64,000 nucleotides of DNA from CAIUPE01 sp046091665 (GTDB lineage Bacteria; Pseudomonadota; Alphaproteobacteria; Rhizobiales; Beijerinckiaceae): NCBI GenBank assembly GCA_046091665.1, contig JBJTCD010000026.1:32792-96791 (forward strand), read 5' to 3'. The notes under the pieces are model-generated. The model was not told where the DNA came from and ran no database searches. It was given only the letters and a program-made list of their open reading frames with translations. This document shows positions 52,188-60,104 of this stretch, piece by piece. A program made the translations under genes and the position numbers. The stretch's first letter is position 1, and each line of letters starts with the position of its first letter.

Positions 52188-53432
52188 ATGCTTGATACAG
52201 CCAATCATGTCGCTCCGGCGGTGAAAGTGACGCGCGAAACTTTGGAAAGCGTTTTGACGACGCTGCCCTTCATCGCGCGCCAAGCTGTGAAACTTGCGAG
52301 CCGGATTGAATATGGCTCCCTCACACTCCGCTTGCCTGATCGTCGTAGCTTTGTATTCAAAGGCGCTCATAAAGGCCCAGATGCGGAGATGATCATCCAT
52401 GATTATGCTTTCGCAAAACGGATGATGACGGGTGGCGATATTGGTGTCGCTGAATCCTTCTTACGTGGTGAATGGGAAGCGAAAGACCTCACGGTGTTTC
52501 TGCAACTCTTTGCCGCTAATCACCATTTGATTTCTATGATGCTCGAAGGCCGCCCCTTTATTCGCTATTGGCAATTATTCCGTCATTGGCTCAATCGTAA
52601 TACTAAGGCCGGATCGAAGCGAAACATTCATGCCCATTATGATTTAGGCAATGCGTTTTACACGCAATGGCTTGATCCGACGATGACCTATTCGTCAGCC
52701 CTGTTTGAAACGCCCGAGAAAGATTTGCAAAGCGGGCAAACGGCAAAATATGCGGCTCTCGCACGTGAAACAAAAATTGGAAGCAATGACTCCGTTTTGG
52801 AAATCGGATGCGGTTGGGGTGGGTTTGCTGAATTTGCCGCTAAAGAAATCGGATGCCGTGTCACCGGACTCACGATTTCCCAAGAGCAATTCGACTATGC
52901 GAAGAAGCGCATTTTCAATGCGGGGCTTAATGAAAAAGTCGAAATCAAATTGCAAGATTATCGCGATGAACGCGGGCTCTATAATCGTATCGCCTCAATC
53001 GAAATGTTTGAAGCGGTGGGTGAACAATTCTGGCCTGTCTATTTCAACACGCTTTCCGAACGTTTGAAAGATGGTGGCAAAGCCGGTTTGCAAGTCATCA
53101 CGATTCAAGATCGATTCTTCGAGACTTATCGTCGCGAGATGGATTTCATTCGTCGCTATATTTTTCCGGGCGGAATGCTCCCTTCACCCGGCATTATGAA
53201 ACAGCTTGGTGAACGCGTCGGCATGATGATTCAGCACGAGCGCATTTTCGGCGTAGATTATGCCGATACGCTTGCGCAATGGCGTGATCGCTTCCGCGCC
53301 GCTTGGCCTGATTTGATGCCGCTCGGTTTTGATGAACGTTTCCGCAGAATGTGGGAATATTATTTGGCTTATTGCGAAGCCGGATTCCGCACAGGCAATA
53401 TCGACGTCCGCCAAATCATCTATTCGAAATGA
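52188..53432 (+). CDS. Cyclopropane-fatty-acid-synthase-like SAM methyltransferase
   Basis: Adds a methylene or methyl group from S-adenosylmethionine to unsaturated acyl chains in membrane phospholipids. The SAM site is SVLEIGCGWGGFAEFAA (about 203-219), preceded by the family segment NIHAHYDLGNAFYTQWLDP and followed by GLTISQEQFDYAKKR and IEMFEAVGEQFWPVYF. 414 residues. It could be a true Cfa or a methylase for furan fatty acids (UfaM-like); the neighbouring FAD gene keeps both options open. RBS-like GGGAATGGGAA precedes the start. Confidence 0.9.
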   Translation: MLDTANHVAPAVKVTRETLESVLTTLPFIARQAVKLASRIEYGSLTLRLPDRRSFVFKGAHKGPDAEMIIHDYAFAKRMMTGGDIGVAESFLRGEWEAKDLTVFLQLFAANHHLISMMLEGRPFIRYWQLFRHWLNRNTKAGSKRNIHAHYDLGNAFYTQWLDPTMTYSSALFETPEKDLQSGQTAKYAALARETKIGSNDSVLEIGCGWGGFAEFAAKEIGCRVTGLTISQEQFDYAKKRIFNAGLNEKVEIKLQDYRDERGLYNRIASIEMFEAVGEQFWPVYFNTLSERLKDGGKAGLQVITIQDRFFETYRREMDFIRRYIFPGGMLPSPGIMKQLGERVGMMIQHERIFGVDYADTLAQWRDRFRAAWPDLMPLGFDERFRRMWEYYLAYCEAGFRTGNIDVRQIIYSK

Positions 53433-54227
53433 TTAGCGCTTTGGCGGATATCCCGTCGATTTGCGAATGAGCGAGAAATAAGTCTCATAAGGCAAGAGAC
53501 GCAAAAATTTCAAAATGCGCGATAATTGCCAGGGGAATGTGATTTCAAAACCAGCGCGTTCAAAGCCATCACAAATCACGCGTGAGGCGTCATCAAGTTC
53601 CATCAAGAAGGGCATCGGGTGATCATTTTTATCGGTCAATGGCGTTTTCACAAAACCCGGATTGACGACTTGAAGTGTGATCCCCAGCGCATCGGTTTCA
53701 ATCTTCAAACTCTCAGCCATCACGATCAATGCCGCTTTTGATGACGAATATGCAGCGGCACGCGGCAACCCGATATAACCGGCCACGGAGGCATTGATCG
53801 CGATTTGTCCACGTCCGCGCGCAGTCATGCGATCAAACATCACTTCAAGACCATTGATGACGCCGCCGACATTCACATCAAAAATTTTCTTGAAGGATGT
53901 TGCATCGAAAGGATGCGCGCGCATGGGCCAATAAATACCCGCGTTCAAAAAGACCAAGACGATCGGCCCCTCTGACGCTTCAACCTCATCTATGACTTGT
54001 TTTTGTAGGGCTGCATCGGTCACATCAACTGTGCGCGCAATGATGCTGCCTTTTAGAGACGATGCGTCACTGACAAGCGTATCGAGCGCGTCTTTAGAAC
54101 GTGCGGTTGCAAGGACACGAAAACCACGCCGCGCCAATTCAAGTGCGGTTCCACGACCGATGCCGGAGCTCGCGCCTGTCACCCACGCAAGCCCGTCCTC
54201 AGGCCGCGCGCGGTAAAGCCCGCTCAT
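53433..54227 (-). CDS. Short-chain dehydrogenase/reductase
   Basis: Classical SDR with the NAD(P)-binding GASSGIGRGTALELARRG (about 18-35), the NAG segment (VLVFLNAGIYWP), and the catalytic S...Y-S-S-S-K (SVAGYIGLPRAAAYSSSKAA, about 146-165). 264 residues. The substrate is unknown. It starts one base after the chrR stop and is therefore likely in one transcript with it. It is tail to tail with the Cfa-like gene. Confidence 0.93.
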   Translation of the reverse strand: MSGLYRARPEDGLAWVTGASSGIGRGTALELARRGFRVLATARSKDALDTLVSDASSLKGSIIARTVDVTDAALQKQVIDEVEASEGPIVLVFLNAGIYWPMRAHPFDATSFKKIFDVNVGGVINGLEVMFDRMTARGRGQIAINASVAGYIGLPRAAAYSSSKAALIVMAESLKIETDALGITLQVVNPGFVKTPLTDKNDHPMPFLMELDDASRVICDGFERAGFEITFPWQLSRILKFLRLLPYETYFSLIRKSTGYPPKR

Positions 54228-54228
54228 A

Positions 54229-54885
54229 TCAATGACCTGAAAAACGTTGCAAGAAACGCCCGATGAAACCGGTCAACCGCACGGGTGCATCGGTCACAGC
54301 AAAACAAATACAATCACCATCATCATCGGCGCGCGGACGATGATCAACATCGCCATCGGCAATCGCGATATCACCACGACCATAATGACCGAATTTATCC
54401 GAAAACGCGCCTTTGAGAACAAGCGTCACTTCCGAACCCTCATGGGTGTGCGCGGGCATACGACGTCCGGAGCGGATCCAAAGAAGCGACGCCTCCGTCT
54501 CGGTATCCTTATCGGAAATACGGAATTCTTTGAGCCCCGGAAGCACGCTACGCCATTTCACGTCGTCCAACTCACGGCCGACAAAGGCGTGAAGCGCATC
54601 CGGCATGACCGTATTCTTGCGCTTGAGCATCACTGGAACCGGACGGTCCCCAATGGCGAATACACGATCAAGAAAGGCTTGACGATTGGCGACATCAACC
54701 GGCACCTCATCTTCAAGGGCGCGGGCATGAGCCGCTTCTAGCGTCGAGACGAATGAACGATTATCCGGCTTCATTTCAAGATGGGCCGCCACCAAACTAT
54801 GGAGCGCGGGATTTAAATGACCCGCCGCATAATCGGCCAAAAGGGCGTTTAACGCACCTTCCCGCTCAGAACTAAACCCATTCAT
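54229..54885 (-). CDS. chrR: ChrR-like anti-sigma/cupin protein with altered zinc site
   Basis: Resembles ChrR, the anti-sigma factor that releases the ECF sigma RpoE in response to singlet oxygen. The C-terminal cupin domain keeps all metal ligands at ChrR spacing: His146, His148, Glu152 and His182 (MPAHTHEGSEVTL and DVDHRP). The N-terminal anti-sigma domain has LLADYAAGHL and His35, but the two Cys that bind zinc in Rhodobacter ChrR are Lys39 and Asn42 here, and no early His is seen. ATG at 54885 is preferred to an upstream TTG. No sigma factor gene is adjacent in the window. 218 residues. It may be a diverged sensor or may use another partner. Confidence 0.82.
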   Translation of the reverse strand: MNGFSSEREGALNALLADYAAGHLNPALHSLVAAHLEMKPDNRSFVSTLEAAHARALEDEVPVDVANRQAFLDRVFAIGDRPVPVMLKRKNTVMPDALHAFVGRELDDVKWRSVLPGLKEFRISDKDTETEASLLWIRSGRRMPAHTHEGSEVTLVLKGAFSDKFGHYGRGDIAIADGDVDHRPRADDDGDCICFAVTDAPVRLTGFIGRFLQRFSGH

Positions 54886-54919
54886 AGCCAAAACCCGGTT
54901 CTCTGCTTAAAAATTACCG

Positions 54920-54949
54920 GATTTACGAAGAAAGAAAAAGAGCGGATCA
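54920..54949 (-). promoter_or_regulatory. Possible ECF (RpoE/ECF11-type) promoter of chrR-SDR
   Basis: On the minus strand TGATCC (54949-54944) is followed after 18 bases by TAAATC (54925-54920), 28 to 35 bases before the chrR ATG. The -35 equals the TGATCC described for singlet-oxygen RpoE promoters in Rhodobacter; the -10 differs from TAAGA. No similar site was found before phr. Confidence 0.4.
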
Positions 54950-55098
54950 CGCCTTTTTTCTTTTTTTGACAACGCAATTTGTCGCAGGAAATTGACACGT
55001 CCCCGAACATAATTTCGAGAGATTGCGGCTTTCCCTCAACGTCACTATCTATCAATTTGAGACGCGCCCCGCCCAGCCAATCTTACCCCCGAGACCCC

Positions 55099-56130
55099 AT
55101 GGCCATTGCCCAAACTCTCCTCGAAACCATCGGAAATACGCCCCTCATCCGCCTGAAACGGGCTTCCGATGAAACAGGGTGCACCATTCTTGGTAAAGCC
55201 GAGTTTATGAATCCGGGTGGGTCGGTCAAGGATCGCGCCGCTTTGGGCATCATTTCAGATGCAATGACACGCGGCACGCTAAAGCCAGGCGGCACAATCG
55301 TCGAAGGAACGGCCGGGAATACAGGCATCGGCCTGACGCTGGTCGGCAATGCGCTCGGCCTCAAAACAGTGATCGTGATTCCCGAAACGCAATCGGAAGA
55401 AAAGAAATCGACGCTCAGACAGATGGGAGCGACTTTGATAGAAGTCCCCGCTGTGCCCTATGCGAACCCCAATAATTATGTGAAGCTCTCAGGCCGCTTG
55501 GCAGAGAAACTCGCTGCATCTGAAAAAGGCGGCGCGATCTGGGCCAATCAATTCGACAATGTCGCCAATCGCGAAGTCCATCAAAGGACAACGGCTCAGG
55601 AAATCTATGACCAGACCGATGGCAAAGTGGATGGCTTTATTTGCGCGGTTGGTACCGGCGGAACACTTGCGGGCACGGGCCTCGGTCTTAAAGCCCTAAA
55701 CCCCAAAATCAAAATCGGCCTCGCCGATCCGATGGGCGCCGCACTCTATAATTTCTATACGCATGGCGAATTGAAATCTGAGGGTTCCTCCATCATCGAA
55801 GGCATTGGCCAGGGCCGCATCACGAAAAATCTTGAAGGCGCTCCGATCGATGTCGCGTTTCAAATTCCTGACGACGAAGCGATCCCGGTCGTCTTTAAGT
55901 TGCAGGAACAAGAAGGTCTCTCGCTTGGCGGTTCTTCAGGCGTGAATATCGCAGGTGCGATCCGCTTGGCGAAACATCTCGGCCCCGGCCACACAATCGT
56001 AACGATACTTTGCGACGGCATGAGCCGCTACGCCTCCAAAATGCTGAACCCTGAATTTTTGCGTTCCAAGAATCTTCCTGTTCCGGCATGGTTGACTAAT
56101 CAATCTTCCATCAAGCCGGATTTCTTATAA
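55099..56130 (+). CDS. cysK: Cysteine synthase A
   Basis: PLP enzyme making cysteine from O-acetylserine and sulfide. The lysine that holds PLP is in MNPGGSVKDRAALGI (about residue 45), the substrate loop is EGTAGNTGIGLTLVG, and the phosphate cradle is GTGGTLAGTG. ATG at 55099 starts MAIAQTLLETIGNTPLIRL; an upstream in-frame TTG at 54979 gives an implausible leader. 343 residues, slightly longer than E. coli CysK. First of cysK-alaX-sseA. Confidence 0.95.
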   Translation: MAIAQTLLETIGNTPLIRLKRASDETGCTILGKAEFMNPGGSVKDRAALGIISDAMTRGTLKPGGTIVEGTAGNTGIGLTLVGNALGLKTVIVIPETQSEEKKSTLRQMGATLIEVPAVPYANPNNYVKLSGRLAEKLAASEKGGAIWANQFDNVANREVHQRTTAQEIYDQTDGKVDGFICAVGTGGTLAGTGLGLKALNPKIKIGLADPMGAALYNFYTHGELKSEGSSIIEGIGQGRITKNLEGAPIDVAFQIPDDEAIPVVFKLQEQEGLSLGGSSGVNIAGAIRLAKHLGPGHTIVTILCDGMSRYASKMLNPEFLRSKNLPVPAWLTNQSSIKPDFL

Positions 56131-56131
56131 C

Positions 56132-56845
56132 ATGCCGACCGAATTACTGTTCCGCGACGACGCCTATTTAAAATCATGCGAAGCGACCATTGTCGCGGTC
56201 AATGAGCGTAACGGGATCATTCTTGATCGCACCGTGTTTTACGCGACAGGCGGCGGACAGCCTGGTGATATCGGAACCATCACGCATTCAAATGGTGCGG
56301 TAACAAAAATCGCAACAACGGTTTATGGCGAAGACAAATCGCAAGTGGTGCATGTGCCTCAAGAAGACGACGCGCTCCCGAAAATCGGCGAGAAAGTCTT
56401 GGCAGCCATCGATTGGGACATTCGGCTGAAACGCATGCGCATTCATACAGCGCTGCATGTGCTAACAACGGTGCTGCCCTATCCTGTAACGGGCGGTTCA
56501 ATCGGTGATGGCGATGGGCGTCTTGATTTTGATATTCCAGACGCTGGCCAAGACAAAGACGAGATCACAGCTGAACTCATGCGTCGCATTTCACAAAATG
56601 CTGACGTGACTTATCGCTGGATTGCTGACGAAGAATTGGAAGCCAATCCCTCGCTCGTCAAAACCATGTCGGTGAAACCACCCATGGGTACGGGTCGTGT
56701 TCGCCTTGTTGATATTGCAGGACTTGATCTGCAACCCTGCGGTGGAACGCATGTGAAGAACACCAGCGAGATTGGCGCGGTCGCAGTGACGGCGATCGAG
56801 AAAAAAGGCAAGATCAATCGTCGCGTGCGCATCGCCCTTGTTTAA
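56132..56845 (+). CDS. Alanyl-tRNA editing protein AlaX
   Basis: Free-standing homologue of the AlaRS editing domain that hydrolyses serine or glycine wrongly attached to tRNA-Ala. The zinc ligands are visible as HTALH (H-x3-H, about residue 109-113) and CGGTH (C-x3-H, about 207-211); the N-terminal beta-barrel includes DRTVFYATGGGQPGDIGTI. 237 residues. It begins one base after the cysK stop, suggesting coupled translation, and sseA follows after 12 bases. Confidence 0.93.
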   Translation: MPTELLFRDDAYLKSCEATIVAVNERNGIILDRTVFYATGGGQPGDIGTITHSNGAVTKIATTVYGEDKSQVVHVPQEDDALPKIGEKVLAAIDWDIRLKRMRIHTALHVLTTVLPYPVTGGSIGDGDGRLDFDIPDAGQDKDEITAELMRRISQNADVTYRWIADEELEANPSLVKTMSVKPPMGTGRVRLVDIAGLDLQPCGGTHVKNTSEIGAVAVTAIEKKGKINRRVRIALV

Positions 56846-56857
56846 GGAGACTTCACA

Positions 56858-57697
56858 ATGACCGCTTCTCCTTTTGTTTCAACCGAATGGCTCGCTGCAC
56901 ATTTGAATGATGCCGATGTCGCCATCATCGATGCGAGCTGGTATCTGCCTACGATGAATCGTGATGGCAAAAAAGAATTTGCGGAAGGCCATATTCCAAA
57001 TGCGCAATATTTCGATATCGACGCGGTGGCGGATAAATCAACAAATCTCCCACATATGTTGCCGAGCGCAGATGAATTTTCGCACATCGTCGGAGTCATG
57101 GGCATTTCGGATAAGGACCATATTATTGTCTATGACGGCGCGGGTTTGTTTGCGGCTGCGCGCGTGTGGTGGACTTTCAAAGTCATGGGCGCCGCGCATG
57201 TTTCACTTCTTGAAGGCGGCGCGCCACAATGGAAAGCCGAGGGCCGCGCTTGGACGAATGCACCCGCTCAACGAGCGGTAAAACAATTCAACGCAAAATT
57301 TGACGCTGCCGCAGTGGCCGATCTCGCCACGATCAAGTCCTGTTTGCAGAATAAATCCGCGCAGATTGTTGACGCACGTCCAGCGGATCGATTCAAAGGC
57401 GATGCGCCCGAGCCACGTCCCGGTTTGAAATCCGGTCACATGCCCGGAAGTTTCAATGTGCCGTTCGGCGAAGTGGTGAAAAATGGCGCCCTTGTTGACA
57501 GCGCTTCATTACAAAACGCATTCACGAATGCGGGTGTTGATCTCACAAAACCCGTCATCACAAGCTGCGGTTCAGGCGTCTCGGCCGCGATCCTCGCGCT
57601 CGCCCTTGAAACATTGGGCACGCCTGCTCAAGCTCTTTATGACGGCTCATGGGCCGAATGGGGCGGACGCGACGAGTGCGACGTGGTGAAGAGGTAG
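56858..57697 (+). CDS. sseA: 3-mercaptopyruvate sulfurtransferase
   Basis: Two-domain rhodanese-fold enzyme that moves sulfur from 3-mercaptopyruvate, a cysteine breakdown product, to thiols. The active loop is SCGSGVSA with Cys237; CGSGV(T/S) marks mercaptopyruvate sulfurtransferases rather than thiosulfate rhodaneses. The inactive N-terminal rhodanese domain has FAEGHIPNAQYFDID. 279 residues. AAGGAG precedes the start. Third gene of the cysK group. Confidence 0.94.
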   Translation: MTASPFVSTEWLAAHLNDADVAIIDASWYLPTMNRDGKKEFAEGHIPNAQYFDIDAVADKSTNLPHMLPSADEFSHIVGVMGISDKDHIIVYDGAGLFAAARVWWTFKVMGAAHVSLLEGGAPQWKAEGRAWTNAPAQRAVKQFNAKFDAAAVADLATIKSCLQNKSAQIVDARPADRFKGDAPEPRPGLKSGHMPGSFNVPFGEVVKNGALVDSASLQNAFTNAGVDLTKPVITSCGSGVSAAILALALETLGTPAQALYDGSWAEWGGRDECDVVKR

Positions 57698-57754
57698 ATA
57701 GGGATTAGGGTGTAGGGTGTAATTTCATCCTCATCCTGAGCCGTAATTTGTTTT

Positions 57755-58025
57755 CCTCCCCCTGCATGGAGAGGTGTTCGCGGAGCGAACGGAGGGGGGT
57801 GAGAAATGGTTCTTGCGCGAGCCAAGAACGAAAAGCACCAGTGACGCTTTTCGAATGACGAACGCCCGAAGCGCAAGCGAAGGGCTAACAATAGAGATGG
57901 TCCGGCGCTCCGCGCGCTCATCGCTCAAAACGATCCACCGGATCGTTTTGTTCGTTTCACGAACCGCTATTCACCCCCACCTGTCAAACGCTTCGCGTTT
58001 TCCACCCTCCCCTACAGGGGAGGGA
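57755..58025. repeat. MITE-like repeat, second full copy
   Basis: 271 bp matching 30007-30275 along its whole length, with scattered substitutions and a few small indels. The terminal parts are imperfect inverted repeats carrying the CTGCA-type and CTCCCCTACAGGGGAG palindromes. It occupies most of the spacer between sseA and aapP. Confidence 0.75.
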
Positions 58026-58046
58026 AACTTATTCGCATATGTTTCA

Positions 58047-58138
58047 TCCTCATCCTGAGCCGCCGCGTAGCGGCGTGTCGAAGGACTTAAAAAAAACCAC
58101 GTTGTTCGACACGCGCTTTCGGCGCGGCTAACCATGAT
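58047..58138. repeat. Dispersed palindrome of the CCTGAGCCGC...GTGTCGAAGG type
   Basis: The arm with CCGCCGCGTAGCGGCGTGTCGAAGG (about 58053-58083, a hairpin in itself) recurs inverted at about 58104-58138 (GTTCGACACGCGC...GCGCGGC), separated by an A-run. A truncated start of the same motif lies near 57728-57745. Non-coding, at the 3' side of aapP. Confidence 0.6.
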
Positions 58139-58162
58139 GACGATTAAGCTACTCACCAAATA

Positions 58163-58942
58163 TCAATGCAAAATCTGACTCAAGAAGAGTTTCGTCCGCT
58201 CATGTTGCGGATTCTTGAAGAATTCATCCGGCACATTGGCTTCAACAATTTGTCCTTGATCCATGAAGATCACGCGATTGGCGACTTGGCGCGCAAAGCC
58301 CATCTCATGGGTCACGCAAATCATCGTCATCCCGTCTTCTGCGAGTGACACCATTGTATCGAGCACTTCTTTGACCATTTCCGGATCAAGCGCTGATGTT
58401 GGTTCATCAAACAGCATGATTTTGGGTGACATGCAGAGCGAACGCGCAATCGCCACGCGCTGTTGCTGACCGCCGGATAACTGACCCGGATATTTGAGCG
58501 CTTGCTCGGGAATCTTGACGCGCTTCAAATAATGAATCGCGATGTCTTCGGCTTCCTTCTTCGGAAGCTTCTTCACCCAAATCGGCGCGAGGGTCAGATT
58601 TTCAAGAATGGTCAAATGCGGAAAGAGATTGAAATGTTGGAACACCATGCCGACATCGCGGCGGATTTCATCGATCTTTTTCACGTCCGCGGTAAGTTCG
58701 GTCCCATCAACAATGATCGATCCCTTTTGATGCTCTTCCAAACGATTGATGCAGCGGATCAAAGTCGACTTGCCTGAACCGGACGGTCCGCACACAACCA
58801 CACGTTCACCACGTTTGATCGTCAAATCAATATCGCGCAAAACATGAAAGGCCCCGAACCATTTGTTCATGCCTTTGATTTCGATCGCATTCTCATGCGT
58901 CAATTTTCCGGGTTTCAGATTGAGGGACGCCTCGGCTGCCAT
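58163..58942 (-). CDS. aapP: General L-amino-acid ABC transporter ATP-binding protein
   Basis: ATPase of the polar amino-acid uptake system. Walker A CGPSGSGKST (about 52-61), signature LSGGQQQRVAIARSL (about 155-169), Walker B IMLFDEPTSALD and the H-loop CVTHEMGFA are all present. 259 residues. Last gene of aapJQMP, 12 bases after aapM. Confidence 0.95.
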   Translation of the reverse strand: MAAEASLNLKPGKLTHENAIEIKGMNKWFGAFHVLRDIDLTIKRGERVVVCGPSGSGKSTLIRCINRLEEHQKGSIIVDGTELTADVKKIDEIRRDVGMVFQHFNLFPHLTILENLTLAPIWVKKLPKKEAEDIAIHYLKRVKIPEQALKYPGQLSGGQQQRVAIARSLCMSPKIMLFDEPTSALDPEMVKEVLDTMVSLAEDGMTMICVTHEMGFARQVANRVIFMDQGQIVEANVPDEFFKNPQHERTKLFLSQILH

Positions 58943-58954
58943 AATCAGAACTCC

Positions 58955-60103
58955 CTAATGTCGATGATCGGTGGCCAAACGCTTTTCGACAGACATCGAA
59001 TAGCGCGCCATTCCGTAGCAGAGAATGAAATAGACGATTGCGGCAAAGAGATAGCCCGCGAAAGGCATTTGCGACAATCGCCACACCGGATTGTTAAGCG
59101 CCGCTTCAATCACTTTGAGGAAGTCAAAGATATTGACGATGGCGACAAGCGTTGTGTCTTTCAAAAGACCGATGAAATTATTCACGATCCCCGGAATAAC
59201 AATTTTGAGCGCTTGTGGCAGAATGATCTTCACCATCATTTGCCAATAGCTTAACCCCAAAGCTTGAGCGGCCTCATATTGACCGCGCGGGATCGCTTGC
59301 AATCCGCCACGCACAGTTTCTGCCATATAGGCCGAGAAGAAGAGCGCGACGCCCACAAGCACGCGCAACAGCGGATCCGGACGCCAACCTTCAGGCACAA
59401 AGAGCGGGAACATCACATTCGCCATGAAGAGAACTGTGATGAGCGGAACGCCACGAATGAATTCAATCATCACAACACTCGCCGTGCGTGCGACCGGCAT
59501 GCGCGAACGACGACCAAGCGCCAGTAAAATCCCCACCGGAACCGAGATCACGATGCCCACCGTGCCGATTACGATAGAGACGAGAAAACCGCCCCAGAAA
59601 TGGGTTTGCACAACCGGCAGACCCAATGAGGGAGAGCCATGCAGAAGAATAAATCCAACGATCGGAAAGATGATGAAGAAATAAATCATCGCCCAATCTT
59701 TGCGCGGGATGCTCGGTGCGAGGAGCCAAACAAGGCCTATGGCTTCAAGCACAAAAAACAATTCCGGACGCCAGCGTAATTGCTCGGGATATTGTCCGAA
59801 AATGAAATAACCCCAATGCGCATTCACAAAACCCCAACAGACGCCGACGGTTTGGCCCAGTACTTCGGGATTACAATCTTTGCTGCTGTTAGCGGTCCAC
59901 ACAGCATCGATGATCAAGCGATCAATCATTCCCGGAATGATTTGAAAGAGACCATAGAGAATGAGAAGCGTGAGAATTGTGTTGAACACGGATGAGAAAA
60001 GATTTTCACGCGCCCAGTGAACAATACCCGATGTGCGCATCGGGGGCGGCAAAGCATCGCTAAACTGCGAGCGGACAAATTTTAATTCCGTCGAACCACT
60101 CAT
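58955..60103 (-). CDS. aapM: General L-amino-acid ABC transporter permease
   Basis: Inner-membrane permease of the HisMQ family. The N-terminal part has extra membrane spans (FNTILTLLILYGLFQIIPGM, WLLAPSIPRKDWAMIYFFII), followed by the permease core with the EAA loop AETVRGGLQAIPRGQYEAAQ then ALGLSYWQ. 382 residues, the long AapM-type form. It starts one base after the aapQ stop. Confidence 0.94.
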   Translation of the reverse strand: MSGSTELKFVRSQFSDALPPPMRTSGIVHWARENLFSSVFNTILTLLILYGLFQIIPGMIDRLIIDAVWTANSSKDCNPEVLGQTVGVCWGFVNAHWGYFIFGQYPEQLRWRPELFFVLEAIGLVWLLAPSIPRKDWAMIYFFIIFPIVGFILLHGSPSLGLPVVQTHFWGGFLVSIVIGTVGIVISVPVGILLALGRRSRMPVARTASVVMIEFIRGVPLITVLFMANVMFPLFVPEGWRPDPLLRVLVGVALFFSAYMAETVRGGLQAIPRGQYEAAQALGLSYWQMMVKIILPQALKIVIPGIVNNFIGLLKDTTLVAIVNIFDFLKVIEAALNNPVWRLSQMPFAGYLFAAIVYFILCYGMARYSMSVEKRLATDHRH

Positions 60104-60104
60104 G

